41,054 nt of DNA. Source: Marivivens sp. Lineage in GTDB: Bacteria > Pseudomonadota > Alphaproteobacteria > Rhodobacterales > Rhodobacteraceae. Location: positions 1 to 41,054 of the forward strand of contig JAEPMR010000014.1 of NCBI GenBank assembly GCA_017643845.1. Direction: 5' to 3'. The position numbers and the translations under genes are program-made. Shown piece by piece: positions 8,139-16,503 of the stretch. Every line of letters starts with the position of its first letter. Within the stretch, counting starts at the first letter, position 1. The notes under the pieces are model-generated. The model did not search any database, was not told where the DNA came from, and worked only from the letters and a program-made list of their open reading frames with translations.

Positions 8139-11100
8139 TCTGCTTCTCCCCGTCCTTATCGTAGAAGACCTGATCAACGATCCGCGCCTTGACGGTCGTT
8201 CCATCCACCTTGCGGAATTCGATTACATCGCCCATCCGATCCGGCCCGTTATGGACCAGTCCCATCGCAATGCCTTTATTCAGCGTGGGGGAGTGATAGG
8301 TCGATGTCACACGCCCGATCGTATTCCGTTGCCCGTTCGAATTCAGCCCCGGCGCAACGGCATACGCTCCGTCCGGCAGAACCGAACCATCAAGCGTTTC
8401 AAGGCCAACCAGCTTCCAACGGTTCGGATCGGCCATGTGCGAACGCTCCTGCGCACGCTTGCCCAGATAGTCCTCTTTCTTCTTGGAAATGGCCCAGTTC
8501 AGATTGAGGTCTTGCGGGATCACCGTGCCGTCGGTCTCGTCACCGATCATGATGAAGCCCTTCTCGGCCCGCATGATGTGCAGGCATTCCGTGCCGTATG
8601 GCATTACGCCGAACTCTTCACCCGCCTCAAGCAGCATGTCCCAGAATGCGCGGCCTTGGCTCGCAGGCACGGCGATTTCATAGCTCAGCTCACCCGAGAA
8701 CGAAATCCGGTATACCCGCGCCTTGATACCGCCCAGTTCGCCATCGGCCCACTGCATGAACGGGATCGCCTCTTTCGAGACATCCATGCCACCGATCTTC
8801 TCCAACACCTTCCGCGCGTTCGGACCAACAACAGCCACCTGCGCATATTGCTCGGTCACATTGGCAACATAGACCTTCCAGTCCCACCATTCGCACTGCA
8901 ACCAGTCTTCCATCCACGCATGGATGCGATCCGCACCGCCGGTCGTAGTGTGGCAGAGCCAGGTATCCTCGTTGATCCGCGCAACCACGCCGTCGTCCGA
9001 GAGGAAGCCGTTCTCGTTGCACATCAGTCCATAGCGGCATTTGCCGACCGGCAAGGTGCTCATCATGTTGGTGTACATCATATCAAGGAACTTGCCCGCA
9101 TCCGGCCCTTTGACAATCAGCTTACCAAGCGTTGATGCATCAAGCAGCCCGAGCTTCTCGCGGGTGTTCATCACTTCACGGTTCACCGCATCATGAACAC
9201 TCTCGCCCGACCGGACGAAAGCATAAGGACGCCGCCAGTGACCCACCGGCTCAAAATCCGCACCGTTGGCTTCATGCCATTGATACATCGGCGTCCGGCG
9301 GATCGGCTGGAACAGCTCGTCACGCGCTTCACCAGCAATCGCGCCCATCGAGATCGGCGTGTAAGGCGGGCGGAAGGTCGTCGTCCCTGTCTGCGGGATC
9401 GGCTGATCCAATGCATCAGAAAGGATCGCCAAGCCATTGATGTTGCTTAGTTTACCCTGATCTGTCGCCATGCCGAGCGTCGTGTAGCGCTTTGCATGCT
9501 CAACGCTTTCAAAGCCCTCACGCGCCGCAAGCTGTACGTCCGAAACCTTCACGTCGTTCTGGAAATCGAGCCAAGCCTTCATCCGCAGCTTGATCGATGC
9601 GCCTTGCGGCATCAGCCAGATCGCTTCCAAAGTGGCTTCATCGGCATCTGCGGCCACAGGCGCCTTTCCTGCCTTGACCTTGCCACCCGCAGCTTTTGCC
9701 GCTGAACGGCCCGCTTCAAACGCATCGACCAGCGCGTCGGCACTGCGCAGATGACCATTGGCGATCCCTGCGGTAATAACAAAAGCCTCGCCTGACGCAC
9801 CTTTTGGTGCTTTCGCCGGATCTGGGCGGAACATGGCCTGCGCGTCGTCCCATTTCAGCTTGCCACCGCAGTGGGACCACAGGTGCACAACCGGCGACCA
9901 ACCACCCGACATCGCAACACAATCACAGGCGATCTCGTCGAGCACACCGCCCTGACCAGCCTGCGCACAAATCGCAACGCCGGTGACACGACCCTTACCC
10001 TTGACCTTGGCAATTGCCTTGCCGGTTTCGACACGAATGCCCAACCCACGCGCCTCGTCCATCAGCGCTCCGGCGCCGCCTTGGCGGGCATCGATGATCG
10101 CCGGGACATCAAGCCCTGCCTCCTTCAGCACGATCGCGGTGCGGTAGGCATCATCGTTATTGGTGACAACGACCGTCCGGTCACCAATCGACACACCCCA
10201 GTTGACCACGTAATCACGCACAGCACTTGCCAGCATCACGCCGGGCAAATCGTTACCAGCAAAGGAAATCGGACGTTCAATCGCCCCAGTTGCAGTAACG
10301 ATCTGCTTGGTGCGAATGCGCCACAGGCGATGCCGCGGGCCTTTTTCCTCGGGCAGGTGGTCACGCAGACGCTCATATGCCAGCAGATAGCCATGATCGT
10401 AAACACCCGCCCCCATCAGACGCGTGCGGATTTCGACGTTCTCCATGGCTTGCAGCGCTTCGACGGAAGCAGCCACCCATTCCTCTGCGGCTTGGCCGTC
10501 AATCTCAACACCATCAACAACCGCACGGCCACCCCATGCAGCGGTCTGCTCCATGACAAGAACCCGCGCGCCGGATTTGCCAGCTTCAAGCGCTGCCGTC
10601 AGGCCCGCAATACCGCCACCAATGACCACGACATCATAGAACGCATAGAAATGTTCGTAGGTGTCCGCATCACGATCCTTCGGTGCCTTACCGAGACCGG
10701 CAGACTGGCGGATGAACGGCTCATACACATGCTTCCAGAATGGCCGCGGGAACATGAACATCTTGTAGTAGAAGCCAGCCGGCAGGAACCGCGCCAGATA
10801 GGTGTTGATCGCACCGATATCGAACTCAAGCGTCGGCCAGTGGTTCTGGCTCGTGGCATAAAGCCCGTCAAACAGCTCCGTCGTCGTGACCCGCTGGTTC
10901 GGCTCGAACTTGCCACCCTGCCCCAGGTTCACCAGTGCGTTCGGCTCTTCCGCACCGGAGGCAACGATGCCGCGCGGGCGGTGATATTTGAAAGACCGGC
11001 CTACCAGCATCTGGTCATTAGCCAGAAGTGCAGAGGCCAACGTGTCACCCTCGTAGCCCTTCAGCCGCTTGCCATTGAACTGGAACTCGACCGGCTTGTC

Positions 11101-11142
11101 CTTGTTGACGAGACGGCCCCCGCTCGAAAGACGCGTGCTCAT
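8131..11142 (-). CDS. soxA: sarcosine oxidase, alpha subunit
   Basis: A 1003-residue protein, the normal length for the alpha subunit. Order of domains: an N-terminal 2Fe-2S-ferredoxin-like fold without the cluster cysteines (residues about 15-100, with FKYHRPRGIVASG), an NAD-binding flavoprotein-type domain with GGGIAG at 175-180, and a C-terminal GcvT-like domain (roughly 610-1000) that in known enzymes binds tetrahydrofolate. The ATG at 11142 has GGAGGG seven bases upstream and overlaps soxD as ATGA. Long reading frames antisense to it are shadows. No nearby glyA, folD or purU, which accompany sox genes in some bacteria. Confidence 0.96.
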   Translation of the reverse strand: MSTRLSSGGRLVNKDKPVEFQFNGKRLKGYEGDTLASALLANDQMLVGRSFKYHRPRGIVASGAEEPNALVNLGQGGKFEPNQRVTTTELFDGLYATSQNHWPTLEFDIGAINTYLARFLPAGFYYKMFMFPRPFWKHVYEPFIRQSAGLGKAPKDRDADTYEHFYAFYDVVVIGGGIAGLTAALEAGKSGARVLVMEQTAAWGGRAVVDGVEIDGQAAEEWVAASVEALQAMENVEIRTRLMGAGVYDHGYLLAYERLRDHLPEEKGPRHRLWRIRTKQIVTATGAIERPISFAGNDLPGVMLASAVRDYVVNWGVSIGDRTVVVTNNDDAYRTAIVLKEAGLDVPAIIDARQGGAGALMDEARGLGIRVETGKAIAKVKGKGRVTGVAICAQAGQGGVLDEIACDCVAMSGGWSPVVHLWSHCGGKLKWDDAQAMFRPDPAKAPKGASGEAFVITAGIANGHLRSADALVDAFEAGRSAAKAAGGKVKAGKAPVAADADEATLEAIWLMPQGASIKLRMKAWLDFQNDVKVSDVQLAAREGFESVEHAKRYTTLGMATDQGKLSNINGLAILSDALDQPIPQTGTTTFRPPYTPISMGAIAGEARDELFQPIRRTPMYQWHEANGADFEPVGHWRRPYAFVRSGESVHDAVNREVMNTREKLGLLDASTLGKLIVKGPDAGKFLDMMYTNMMSTLPVGKCRYGLMCNENGFLSDDGVVARINEDTWLCHTTTGGADRIHAWMEDWLQCEWWDWKVYVANVTEQYAQVAVVGPNARKVLEKIGGMDVSKEAIPFMQWADGELGGIKARVYRISFSGELSYEIAVPASQGRAFWDMLLEAGEEFGVMPYGTECLHIMRAEKGFIMIGDETDGTVIPQDLNLNWAISKKKEDYLGKRAQERSHMADPNRWKLVGLETLDGSVLPDGAYAVAPGLNSNGQRNTIGRVTSTYHSPTLNKGIAMGLVHNGPDRMGDVIEFRKVDGTTVKARIVDQVFYDKDGEKQNV

Positions 11143-11468
11143 TGAAATTCCCTCCAGCTCCAACCGGGCCGTTTGGCCGTGATGGCTTCCTTGATCTCTT
11201 GTGGCGGTTCGGTCGTCTGGGCGCTGTAAGTGCCAAAGACCTCAAGCGTATTGGTGTCGCGCGCTGCGAGGAACCACTTGCCGCAGCCATACACATGGCG
11301 CCAGCGCTCGAAATGGACGCCCTTCGGGTTCTCCCGCATGAAGAGGTATCCCTCGAATTCATCATCCGAGCTACCCGGTCCGTAGCGCTTTAGATGCGCC
11401 TCGCTTCCCGGGTGCAGCTCTGTCTCGTCGGCATGAACGCCGCAATAGGGGCATTTGAGTGTCAGCAT
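11139..11468 (-). CDS. soxD: sarcosine oxidase, delta subunit
   Basis: A 109-residue protein matching the small delta subunit. It shows the zinc-site pattern: C6 and C9 (LKCPYCG), then a distal His/Cys pair in HVYGCGKWF. It contacts the alpha subunit in the known structures. It lies 12 bases after soxB and overlaps soxA by 4 bases (ATGA), so the operon is tightly coupled. Ribosome binding site AAGGAGG precedes the start at 11468. Confidence 0.95.
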   Translation of the reverse strand: MLTLKCPYCGVHADETELHPGSEAHLKRYGPGSSDDEFEGYLFMRENPKGVHFERWRHVYGCGKWFLAARDTNTLEVFGTYSAQTTEPPQEIKEAITAKRPGWSWREFQ

Positions 11469-11480
11469 GTCCGTGCCTCC

Positions 11481-12728
11481 TTAGTGCGCAACGCCAGCGG
11501 CGACGCTTTCATCGATGAACTTCCCTTCCCGGAAGCGCCACATCGAAAATTCCTCAGCCAGCGGTCCCGGCTCACCCTTGGCGATCAGCTCAGCCATCGC
11601 CCAGCCCGAGCCCGGAATGGCCTTGAAACCACCCGTTCCCCAACCGCAGTTGATGAACACATTCTCGACCGGAGTTTTCGAGATGATCGGCGAGCGGTCG
11701 CCGGTCATATCCACAATCCCGCCCCATTGGCGCAACATCTTCAACCGGCTGATCATCGGGAAGGTTTCCACCAGCGCCCGCACCGTTTCCTCGATATGGT
11801 GGAACGAACCGCGCTGAGTGTAGTTATTATACCCGTCAGCACCGCCACCAATGACCATCTCGCCCTTGTCCGATTGCGACATGTAGCCATGCACAGTGTT
11901 CGCCATGACAACGACATCCATGCAGGGCTTGATCGGCTCGCTCACGAGCGCCTGCAACGCAACAGACTCAATCGGCAGCCGGAAGCCCGCCATGTCAGCC
12001 ACGACACCAGTATGACCGGCAACGACCACGCCAAGTTTATTGCAGTCAATATCGCCACGGGTCGTGGTGACCCCCACAACCTTGCCGCCTTCGCGGCGGA
12101 TCGCGGTAACTTCGCATTTCTGGATTACGTCCATGCCCATATCCGAGCACGCCCGTGCGTAGCCCCACGCAACAGCATCGTGACGCGCCGTACCCGCACG
12201 GTCCTGCCACAAAGCCCCCAAAACGGGGTAACGCGGTCCACTGATATTGATGATCGGCACCAGCTCCTTGACCCGCTCCGGCCCGATGAACTCGGTCTTC
12301 ACGCCTTGCAACGCATTCGCATGCGCCGTGCGCTGATAGCCACGGATCTCGTGCTGGGTCTGTGCCAGCATCATCACCCCGCGCGGGCTGTACATGACGT
12401 TATAGTTCAGATCCTGGCTCATGGTTTCGTAGAGCGAGCGCGCCTTTTCGTAAATCGCTGCCGAAGGATCCTGCAAATAGTTGGAGCGGATGATCGTGGT
12501 ATTCCGGCCCGTGTTGCCGCCACCCAGCCAGCCTTTTTCGATGATCGCCACATTGGTGATCCCGAAGTTCTTGCCAAGGTAATAGGCAGTCGCCAATCCA
12601 TGCCCGCCAGCACCGATGATGATGACGTCATATTTCTTCTTCGGCTCAGGGCTCGCCCAAGCGCGTTCCCATCCGCTGTGATATCTGAGCGCTTCACGCG
12701 CAACGGCAAATACGGAGTAACGTTTCAT
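11481..12728 (-). CDS. soxB: sarcosine oxidase, beta subunit
   Basis: A 415-residue FAD-dependent oxidoreductase of the DAO family, the beta subunit that holds the catalytic flavins. The FAD dinucleotide motif is IIIGAGGHGLATAYYL (36-51). H183 in GTARHDAVAWGYA is at the place where known beta subunits carry FMN covalently (His172/173 in characterised enzymes; my alignment is by eye). ATG at 12728 starts the operon; a 14-residue longer frame is possible. The promoter should be in the 187-base gap to the divergent ccmI gene; I see no clear -35/-10 there. Confidence 0.96.
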   Translation of the reverse strand: MKRYSVFAVAREALRYHSGWERAWASPEPKKKYDVIIIGAGGHGLATAYYLGKNFGITNVAIIEKGWLGGGNTGRNTTIIRSNYLQDPSAAIYEKARSLYETMSQDLNYNVMYSPRGVMMLAQTQHEIRGYQRTAHANALQGVKTEFIGPERVKELVPIINISGPRYPVLGALWQDRAGTARHDAVAWGYARACSDMGMDVIQKCEVTAIRREGGKVVGVTTTRGDIDCNKLGVVVAGHTGVVADMAGFRLPIESVALQALVSEPIKPCMDVVVMANTVHGYMSQSDKGEMVIGGGADGYNNYTQRGSFHHIEETVRALVETFPMISRLKMLRQWGGIVDMTGDRSPIISKTPVENVFINCGWGTGGFKAIPGSGWAMAELIAKGEPGPLAEEFSMWRFREGKFIDESVAAGVAH

Positions 12729-12915
12729 GATTGCCGAATCCCTCTCTCTGACACGGGGCGACCTTGGCATCTAACTGGACCCAAGCCCGTCCTCAATGAC
12801 GACTGACAACGCCGCAATTCCGTGAGAATGCGACATGACGTCAATGTGTGACTGGCAGGGCTTTCAAAGCAGCCCACCGCTCGCTAGGTAAGGTCAAACA
12901 TTCGACGGAGACGAT

Positions 12916-14136
12916 ATGATATTCTGGGCCACGGCCATTGCGCTTGCCATCCTCGTGACGCTTTTCGTCGGCGTCCCGCTGCTGCAGCGCGGACAGCGCG
13001 AAGACAATTGGCAGGACAGTGCCGATGTCGCACTCTATCAGGATCAACTGGCCGAGGTGGACCGTGACCTTGCCCGGGGCGTGCTCGACCCAGAAGAGGC
13101 AGAGCGCACCCGGACCGAAATCGCCCGTCGTCTTCTCGCAGCTGATCAATCCATCCCGGCACAGACAGCCACCGCGCCAACCGGTCTGAGCCGCACGGTG
13201 ATTGCCGTAGCTTTCCTTGCGATTATGGGTGGCGGCGGGGCGCTTTACTGGCAGCTCGGCGCACCGGGTTACCCCGACATCCCCAGGGCCGAACGGCTCG
13301 CCAATGCCGCCGACATGCTCCGCAACCGCCCCACACAGGCCGAGGCAGAGGCCCGTTCTTCCGATCTTCCGCGCCCAACGGTGACATTGCCGGAAGACCA
13401 ACAGCAAATCGTCACGCGGTTGCGCGAAATCGTGGCCGATAATCCCGACGAGCTTCAGGGTTGGCTCTATCTCGCCAATATCGAACGCACGGTCGGCGAT
13501 TTCGCCGCTGCCGCCCGCGCCCAGAACGAGGTTATCCGTCTGAAAGGCGACGACGCCACAACCGAAGACCTCTCCTATCTGGTCGATATGATGGTCGCTG
13601 CGGCCAACGGGATCATCACGATCGAGGCACAGGCCGTCCTCAATGAGATCGTCACCCGCGACGGCGACAGTCTCGTTGCGGCCTATTACATGGGACAGCT
13701 CTATGCCCAGACCGACCGTCCCGATCTCGCCTTCCGCCTCTGGCGCGATGTCGTTGAAAATGGCGAATCCGACAGCCTGCACGTGCGCCTCGCACGTGGT
13801 CAGATTGAGGAAGCCGCCTTCAATGCAGGGCTTGATTACACCTTGCCTCCCGAACGCGGCCCCTCTGCCGCCGACATTGCCGCAGCCTCTGACATGAGTG
13901 CCGAAGACCGTGACGCCATGATCCGCGGCATGGTTGCGCAACTCTCAGACAGGCTCGCCAGCGAGGGCGGACCGGCCAGCGATTGGGCCCGTCTGATCAG
14001 CGCCTACGGCGTTTTGGGGGAAGTGGATCAGGCCGAGGCGATCTGGCTCGAGGCCCGCGAGGTTTTCGGAACGTCCGAAGAGGCAATGCAAACCCTTCGC
14101 GCCGCAGCCGAAAGCGCTGGAGTGCCCACAGAATGA
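12916..14136 (+). CDS. ccmI: c-type cytochrome biogenesis protein CcmI (CycH)
   Basis: A 406-residue membrane protein that in alphaproteobacteria holds apocytochrome c for heme attachment by CcmF/CcmH. Two membrane segments are visible: residues 3-23 and 93-112, enclosing a cytoplasmic leucine-zipper-like loop (YQDQLAEVDRDLARGVLD). The periplasmic part from about 150 is built of TPR-like helices (ELQGWLYLANIERTVGDFAAA). A GGAG-containing site precedes ATG 12916. The stop overlaps the ruvX start as ATGA. The other ccm genes are not in the window, but two c-type cytochromes lie at 18.6-20 kb. Confidence 0.93.
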   Translation: MIFWATAIALAILVTLFVGVPLLQRGQREDNWQDSADVALYQDQLAEVDRDLARGVLDPEEAERTRTEIARRLLAADQSIPAQTATAPTGLSRTVIAVAFLAIMGGGGALYWQLGAPGYPDIPRAERLANAADMLRNRPTQAEAEARSSDLPRPTVTLPEDQQQIVTRLREIVADNPDELQGWLYLANIERTVGDFAAAARAQNEVIRLKGDDATTEDLSYLVDMMVAAANGIITIEAQAVLNEIVTRDGDSLVAAYYMGQLYAQTDRPDLAFRLWRDVVENGESDSLHVRLARGQIEEAAFNAGLDYTLPPERGPSAADIAAASDMSAEDRDAMIRGMVAQLSDRLASEGGPASDWARLISAYGVLGEVDQAEAIWLEAREVFGTSEEAMQTLRAAAESAGVPTE

Positions 14137-14609
14137 TATACGAAGAGATCAGCGATTTTCTGGGCGCCCTTCCCAGTCACCGCGCATTGGCGGGTCTTGA
14201 TCTGGGCACGGTGACCATCGGTGTTTCCGTTTCCGATCTCTTCCTCTCAGTGGCAACGCCGCTCGAAACCATCAAGCGCAAGAAATTCACAGTCGATGCG
14301 GAAAAGCTTCTTTCCCTGCTGACAGCACGAAATATCGGCGGCATTGTCCTCGGCCTGCCCCGAAACATGGACGGTACCGAAGGTGCCCGCTGTCAATCGA
14401 CCCGCGCATTCGCCCGCAATCTGACGCGGCTCACAGATCTGCCGATCACCTTTTGGGACGAACGGCTTTCCACCGTTGCTGCCGAACGGGCGCTCCTTGA
14501 GGCGGATACGACACGGAAACGTCGCGCGGAGGTTATCGACCACGTAGCCGCAGCCTATATCCTACAGGGAGCACTGGACCGCATCCGCCATCTGAGGGCC
14601 GAAAGTTGA
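14133..14609 (+). CDS. ruvX: RuvX/YqgF-type Holliday junction resolvase
   Basis: A 158-residue RNase H-fold protein. The family motifs are present: GLDLGTVTIGVSVSD (first catalytic Asp D23), GGIVLGLPRNMDG, FWDERLST and the late Asp in IDHVAAAYIL. YqgF/RuvX is implicated in pre-16S rRNA 5' end processing and was proposed as a Holliday junction resolvase. The start codon overlaps the ccmI stop (ATGA) and the stop overlaps the next gene's start, so the three genes are translationally coupled. Confidence 0.93.
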   Translation: MIYEEISDFLGALPSHRALAGLDLGTVTIGVSVSDLFLSVATPLETIKRKKFTVDAEKLLSLLTARNIGGIVLGLPRNMDGTEGARCQSTRAFARNLTRLTDLPITFWDERLSTVAAERALLEADTTRKRRAEVIDHVAAAYILQGALDRIRHLRAES

Positions 14610-14851
14610 GCAAACCGGACAATACCGATCGCATTTGGGCGCGCAACGAAATCGACAGCCCCTGCGTTAAAATCTGCGTCATCCATCCGGCTGAGCGCCT
14701 CTGCACCGGCTGCCTGCGCTCGATTGATGAAATCAGCCAATGGTCCCGCATGAGTTCTGACGAGCGCCAGAAGATTATGGCAGAATTGCCCGCCCGCGCC
14801 CCCCGGCTCCAAAAACGGCGCGGCGGGCGGAACGCACGGCTCCAGTCCTAG
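14606..14851 (+). CDS. DUF1289 domain protein
   Basis: An 81-residue protein with the DUF1289 pattern: SPCVKICVIHPAERLCTGCLRS, with four cysteines that could bind a metal, and a downstream W (ISQWSRMS). Function unknown. The only in-frame start before the conserved part is TTG at 14606, which overlaps the ruvX stop (TTGA) and follows GAGGG by about 8 bases; this unusual start implies translational coupling. It converges on and overlaps the minus-strand oxygenase gene by 4 bases. Confidence 0.88.
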   Translation: MSKPDNTDRIWARNEIDSPCVKICVIHPAERLCTGCLRSIDEISQWSRMSSDERQKIMAELPARAPRLQKRRGGRNARLQS

Positions 14852-15618
14852 GGCGCGCGGAGCCAGTCCTTTTGTTCCTTCATCAAAGGTCGGAAATACG
14901 CGACCATACGCGGCTCGGTTGCTAAGCCCTTACCCCATGGCGCAACCCCGTGAATACTCAGCCTGTGCAGGATCACCGATTGGCCGGGCACCATCTTCAC
15001 CTCACGTGGTTCGCACAGCTCGAACACTTCGCGCCGCGCGTCCTTGTAGATGTCCGTGACATCGATCTCACCCCACATCGACGGCGGCATTCCCGCAAAG
15101 GCTACCATGAACGCCTCGCGGATAATTTCGTGGCTGCCTTCCCATACGACCAAAGGTGCGTTGGGCACATCCGTCAGCGGTAGCCCCAAAATCCAGGCAT
15201 GGGGTTCCTTCAAATAGCGCCGGTTTTCTGGGCCCACGCGCAACAGCCCGTCCAGATGTGCAGCGCAGCGCTCCTTTCGAAAACGATGCGCGGCATCGCT
15301 TTCGTCGGGATCTTGCTTCGGATAGCCGGGAAACACGACCGAAAGCTGCGCGGGGTGCAACGGCATCGCCTCAACATGTCCCTCCCATGGGCCACTCAGC
15401 GGCACGCCATCAATCGCGCCGTCAGCGTCGTTGGGCAATGCGTCCACACCCACAAACCACGTCTTGCCATGGCGCAGCCACTTGGTCTGTTCCGCCGGGT
15501 CGGAAAGGACTTTGGTTCCGGCCGCCTTCGCAGTCATCGCCCAGGCCAGCACCTGTTTGTCCTGCGGCAGCACCGCATGGCTCCGGCTCGAAAGCGCGTC
15601 CTCGATCCGTTCTACCAT
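14848..15618 (-). CDS. Fe(II)/2-oxoglutarate-dependent dioxygenase-like (PhyH-type) protein
   Basis: A 256-residue protein with the facial triad of cupin-type Fe(II)/2-oxoglutarate oxygenases: H121 and D123 (AAHLDGLL), H223 (RLSIHGVAPW), followed by R237 (TEPRMVAYFRP), a candidate 2-oxoglutarate anchor. It looks closest to phytanoyl-CoA-dioxygenase-like proteins rather than TauD. Its start overlaps the end of the TauE/SafE gene by 7 bases, so the two are coupled. The substrate is unknown. Triad assignment is by eye; a non-catalytic member of the fold cannot be excluded. Confidence 0.72.
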   Translation of the reverse strand: MVERIEDALSSRSHAVLPQDKQVLAWAMTAKAAGTKVLSDPAEQTKWLRHGKTWFVGVDALPNDADGAIDGVPLSGPWEGHVEAMPLHPAQLSVVFPGYPKQDPDESDAAHRFRKERCAAHLDGLLRVGPENRRYLKEPHAWILGLPLTDVPNAPLVVWEGSHEIIREAFMVAFAGMPPSMWGEIDVTDIYKDARREVFELCEPREVKMVPGQSVILHRLSIHGVAPWGKGLATEPRMVAYFRPLMKEQKDWLRAP

Positions 15619-16433
15619 CCCACGGCCTTTCTCAGCATGTTGAGCGATACAAGGATCAGAAACGCACCGAATATTCGCTTCAAACGCTTCGCATCCAGCC
15701 GGTGCGCCAGCGCCGCGCCCATCGGCGCTGTGATGAGCGTCATCGCAATGACAATCAGAAAGGCCGGCACATTCACCGCTCCGATCGTCAAAGGTGGCGC
15801 CGATGTCGGCCCCACATCGACGAACAGAAATGCCAGCACTGATGGCACCGCGATAATGGCACCAAATCCTGCGGCCGTCGCAACCGCCCTATGGACCGGC
15901 ACACCATGCAGACTCATTAGTGGCACGCCGAACGATCCGCCTCCAATCCCCATCAACACCGACAGCAAACCGATCACCGGTGCCAGAACCATCCGCTTCA
16001 GCCCTCGCGGCATCTCGCTTCCCAACTGCCACTGGTTCCGTCCAAAAATCATGTAGAGCGCAATGCAGAATGCCAGACCGCCAAAAATCGCCTGCAGAAC
16101 ATCCGATCTCAACTGCGCCGCGACAACGACCCCAAACAGCGCCCCTACAGCGATCCCCACGGCCCATCCCTTAAGGATCGGCCATTCCACCGCCCCTTTA
16201 CGGTGATGCGCTGCCACTGAGCGGGCGGATGTCACAATGATCGTTGCCAGAGATGTCGCGAGACAGACCTGCATCAACATCGGCCCATCATAGCCGAGTG
16301 CCGCAAACATGTAGAAAAACCCCGGAACCAGAACGATACCACCGCCTACGCCGAGAAGCCCTGCCAGTATGCCGGCAAATGCCCCAAGGGCGAGCATCAG
16401 CCCGCCCATCGCAATCAGTGTCGTCGGTTCCAT
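15612..16433 (-). CDS. TauE/SafE family membrane exporter
   Basis: A 273-residue integral membrane protein with two homologous halves, each with a glycine-rich motif: LLGVGGGIVLVPGFF near the N-terminus and LMGIGGGSFGVPLMS in the second half. Eight membrane segments are apparent. TauE/SafE proteins are linked to export of sulfite, sulfoacetate or other organosulfonates, but many members are uncharacterised. ATG at 16433 follows GAGGGA. A hairpin ends next to the ribosome binding site (16445-16464). It overlaps the downstream oxygenase gene. Confidence 0.88.
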   Translation of the reverse strand: MEPTTLIAMGGLMLALGAFAGILAGLLGVGGGIVLVPGFFYMFAALGYDGPMLMQVCLATSLATIIVTSARSVAAHHRKGAVEWPILKGWAVGIAVGALFGVVVAAQLRSDVLQAIFGGLAFCIALYMIFGRNQWQLGSEMPRGLKRMVLAPVIGLLSVLMGIGGGSFGVPLMSLHGVPVHRAVATAAGFGAIIAVPSVLAFLFVDVGPTSAPPLTIGAVNVPAFLIVIAMTLITAPMGAALAHRLDAKRLKRIFGAFLILVSLNMLRKAVGW

Positions 16434-16444
16434 CTGTCGTCCCT

Positions 16445-16464
16445 CACGGTGGTGCGTCACCGTG
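16445..16464 (-). promoter_or_regulatory. perfect inverted repeat next to the TauE/SafE ribosome binding site
   Basis: CACGGTG (16445-16451) and CACCGTG (16458-16464) form a perfect 7-base-pair hairpin with a 6-base loop. On the minus strand it ends directly before AGGGACGACAG and the ATG at 16433. No U tract follows, so it is not an obvious terminator for dusA; it could be an operator, or a translational control or processing hairpin. Confidence 0.45.
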
Positions 16465-16503
16465 CACCTGAGCGAAATTCCACGTCCTTCGCAAGCTGCA
16501 ATC

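Noticed and set aside
8095-12806. Long plus-strand open frames antisense to soxA and soxB (up to about 470 codons)
   Set aside because: They are shadows of GC-rich coding sequence on the other strand: compositions are His/Arg/Pro-rich, no family resemblance, no ribosome binding sites, and the opposite strand encodes canonical sarcosine oxidase subunits.
12841-13941. Minus-strand 366-codon frame antisense to ccmI
   Set aside because: No recognisable domain, and ccmI on the plus strand has clear membrane segments and TPR-like helices.
14848-15618. Taurine dioxygenase TauD
   Set aside because: The overall sequence does not show TauD signatures outside the generic HxD...H...R pattern; a PhyH-like member is more likely.
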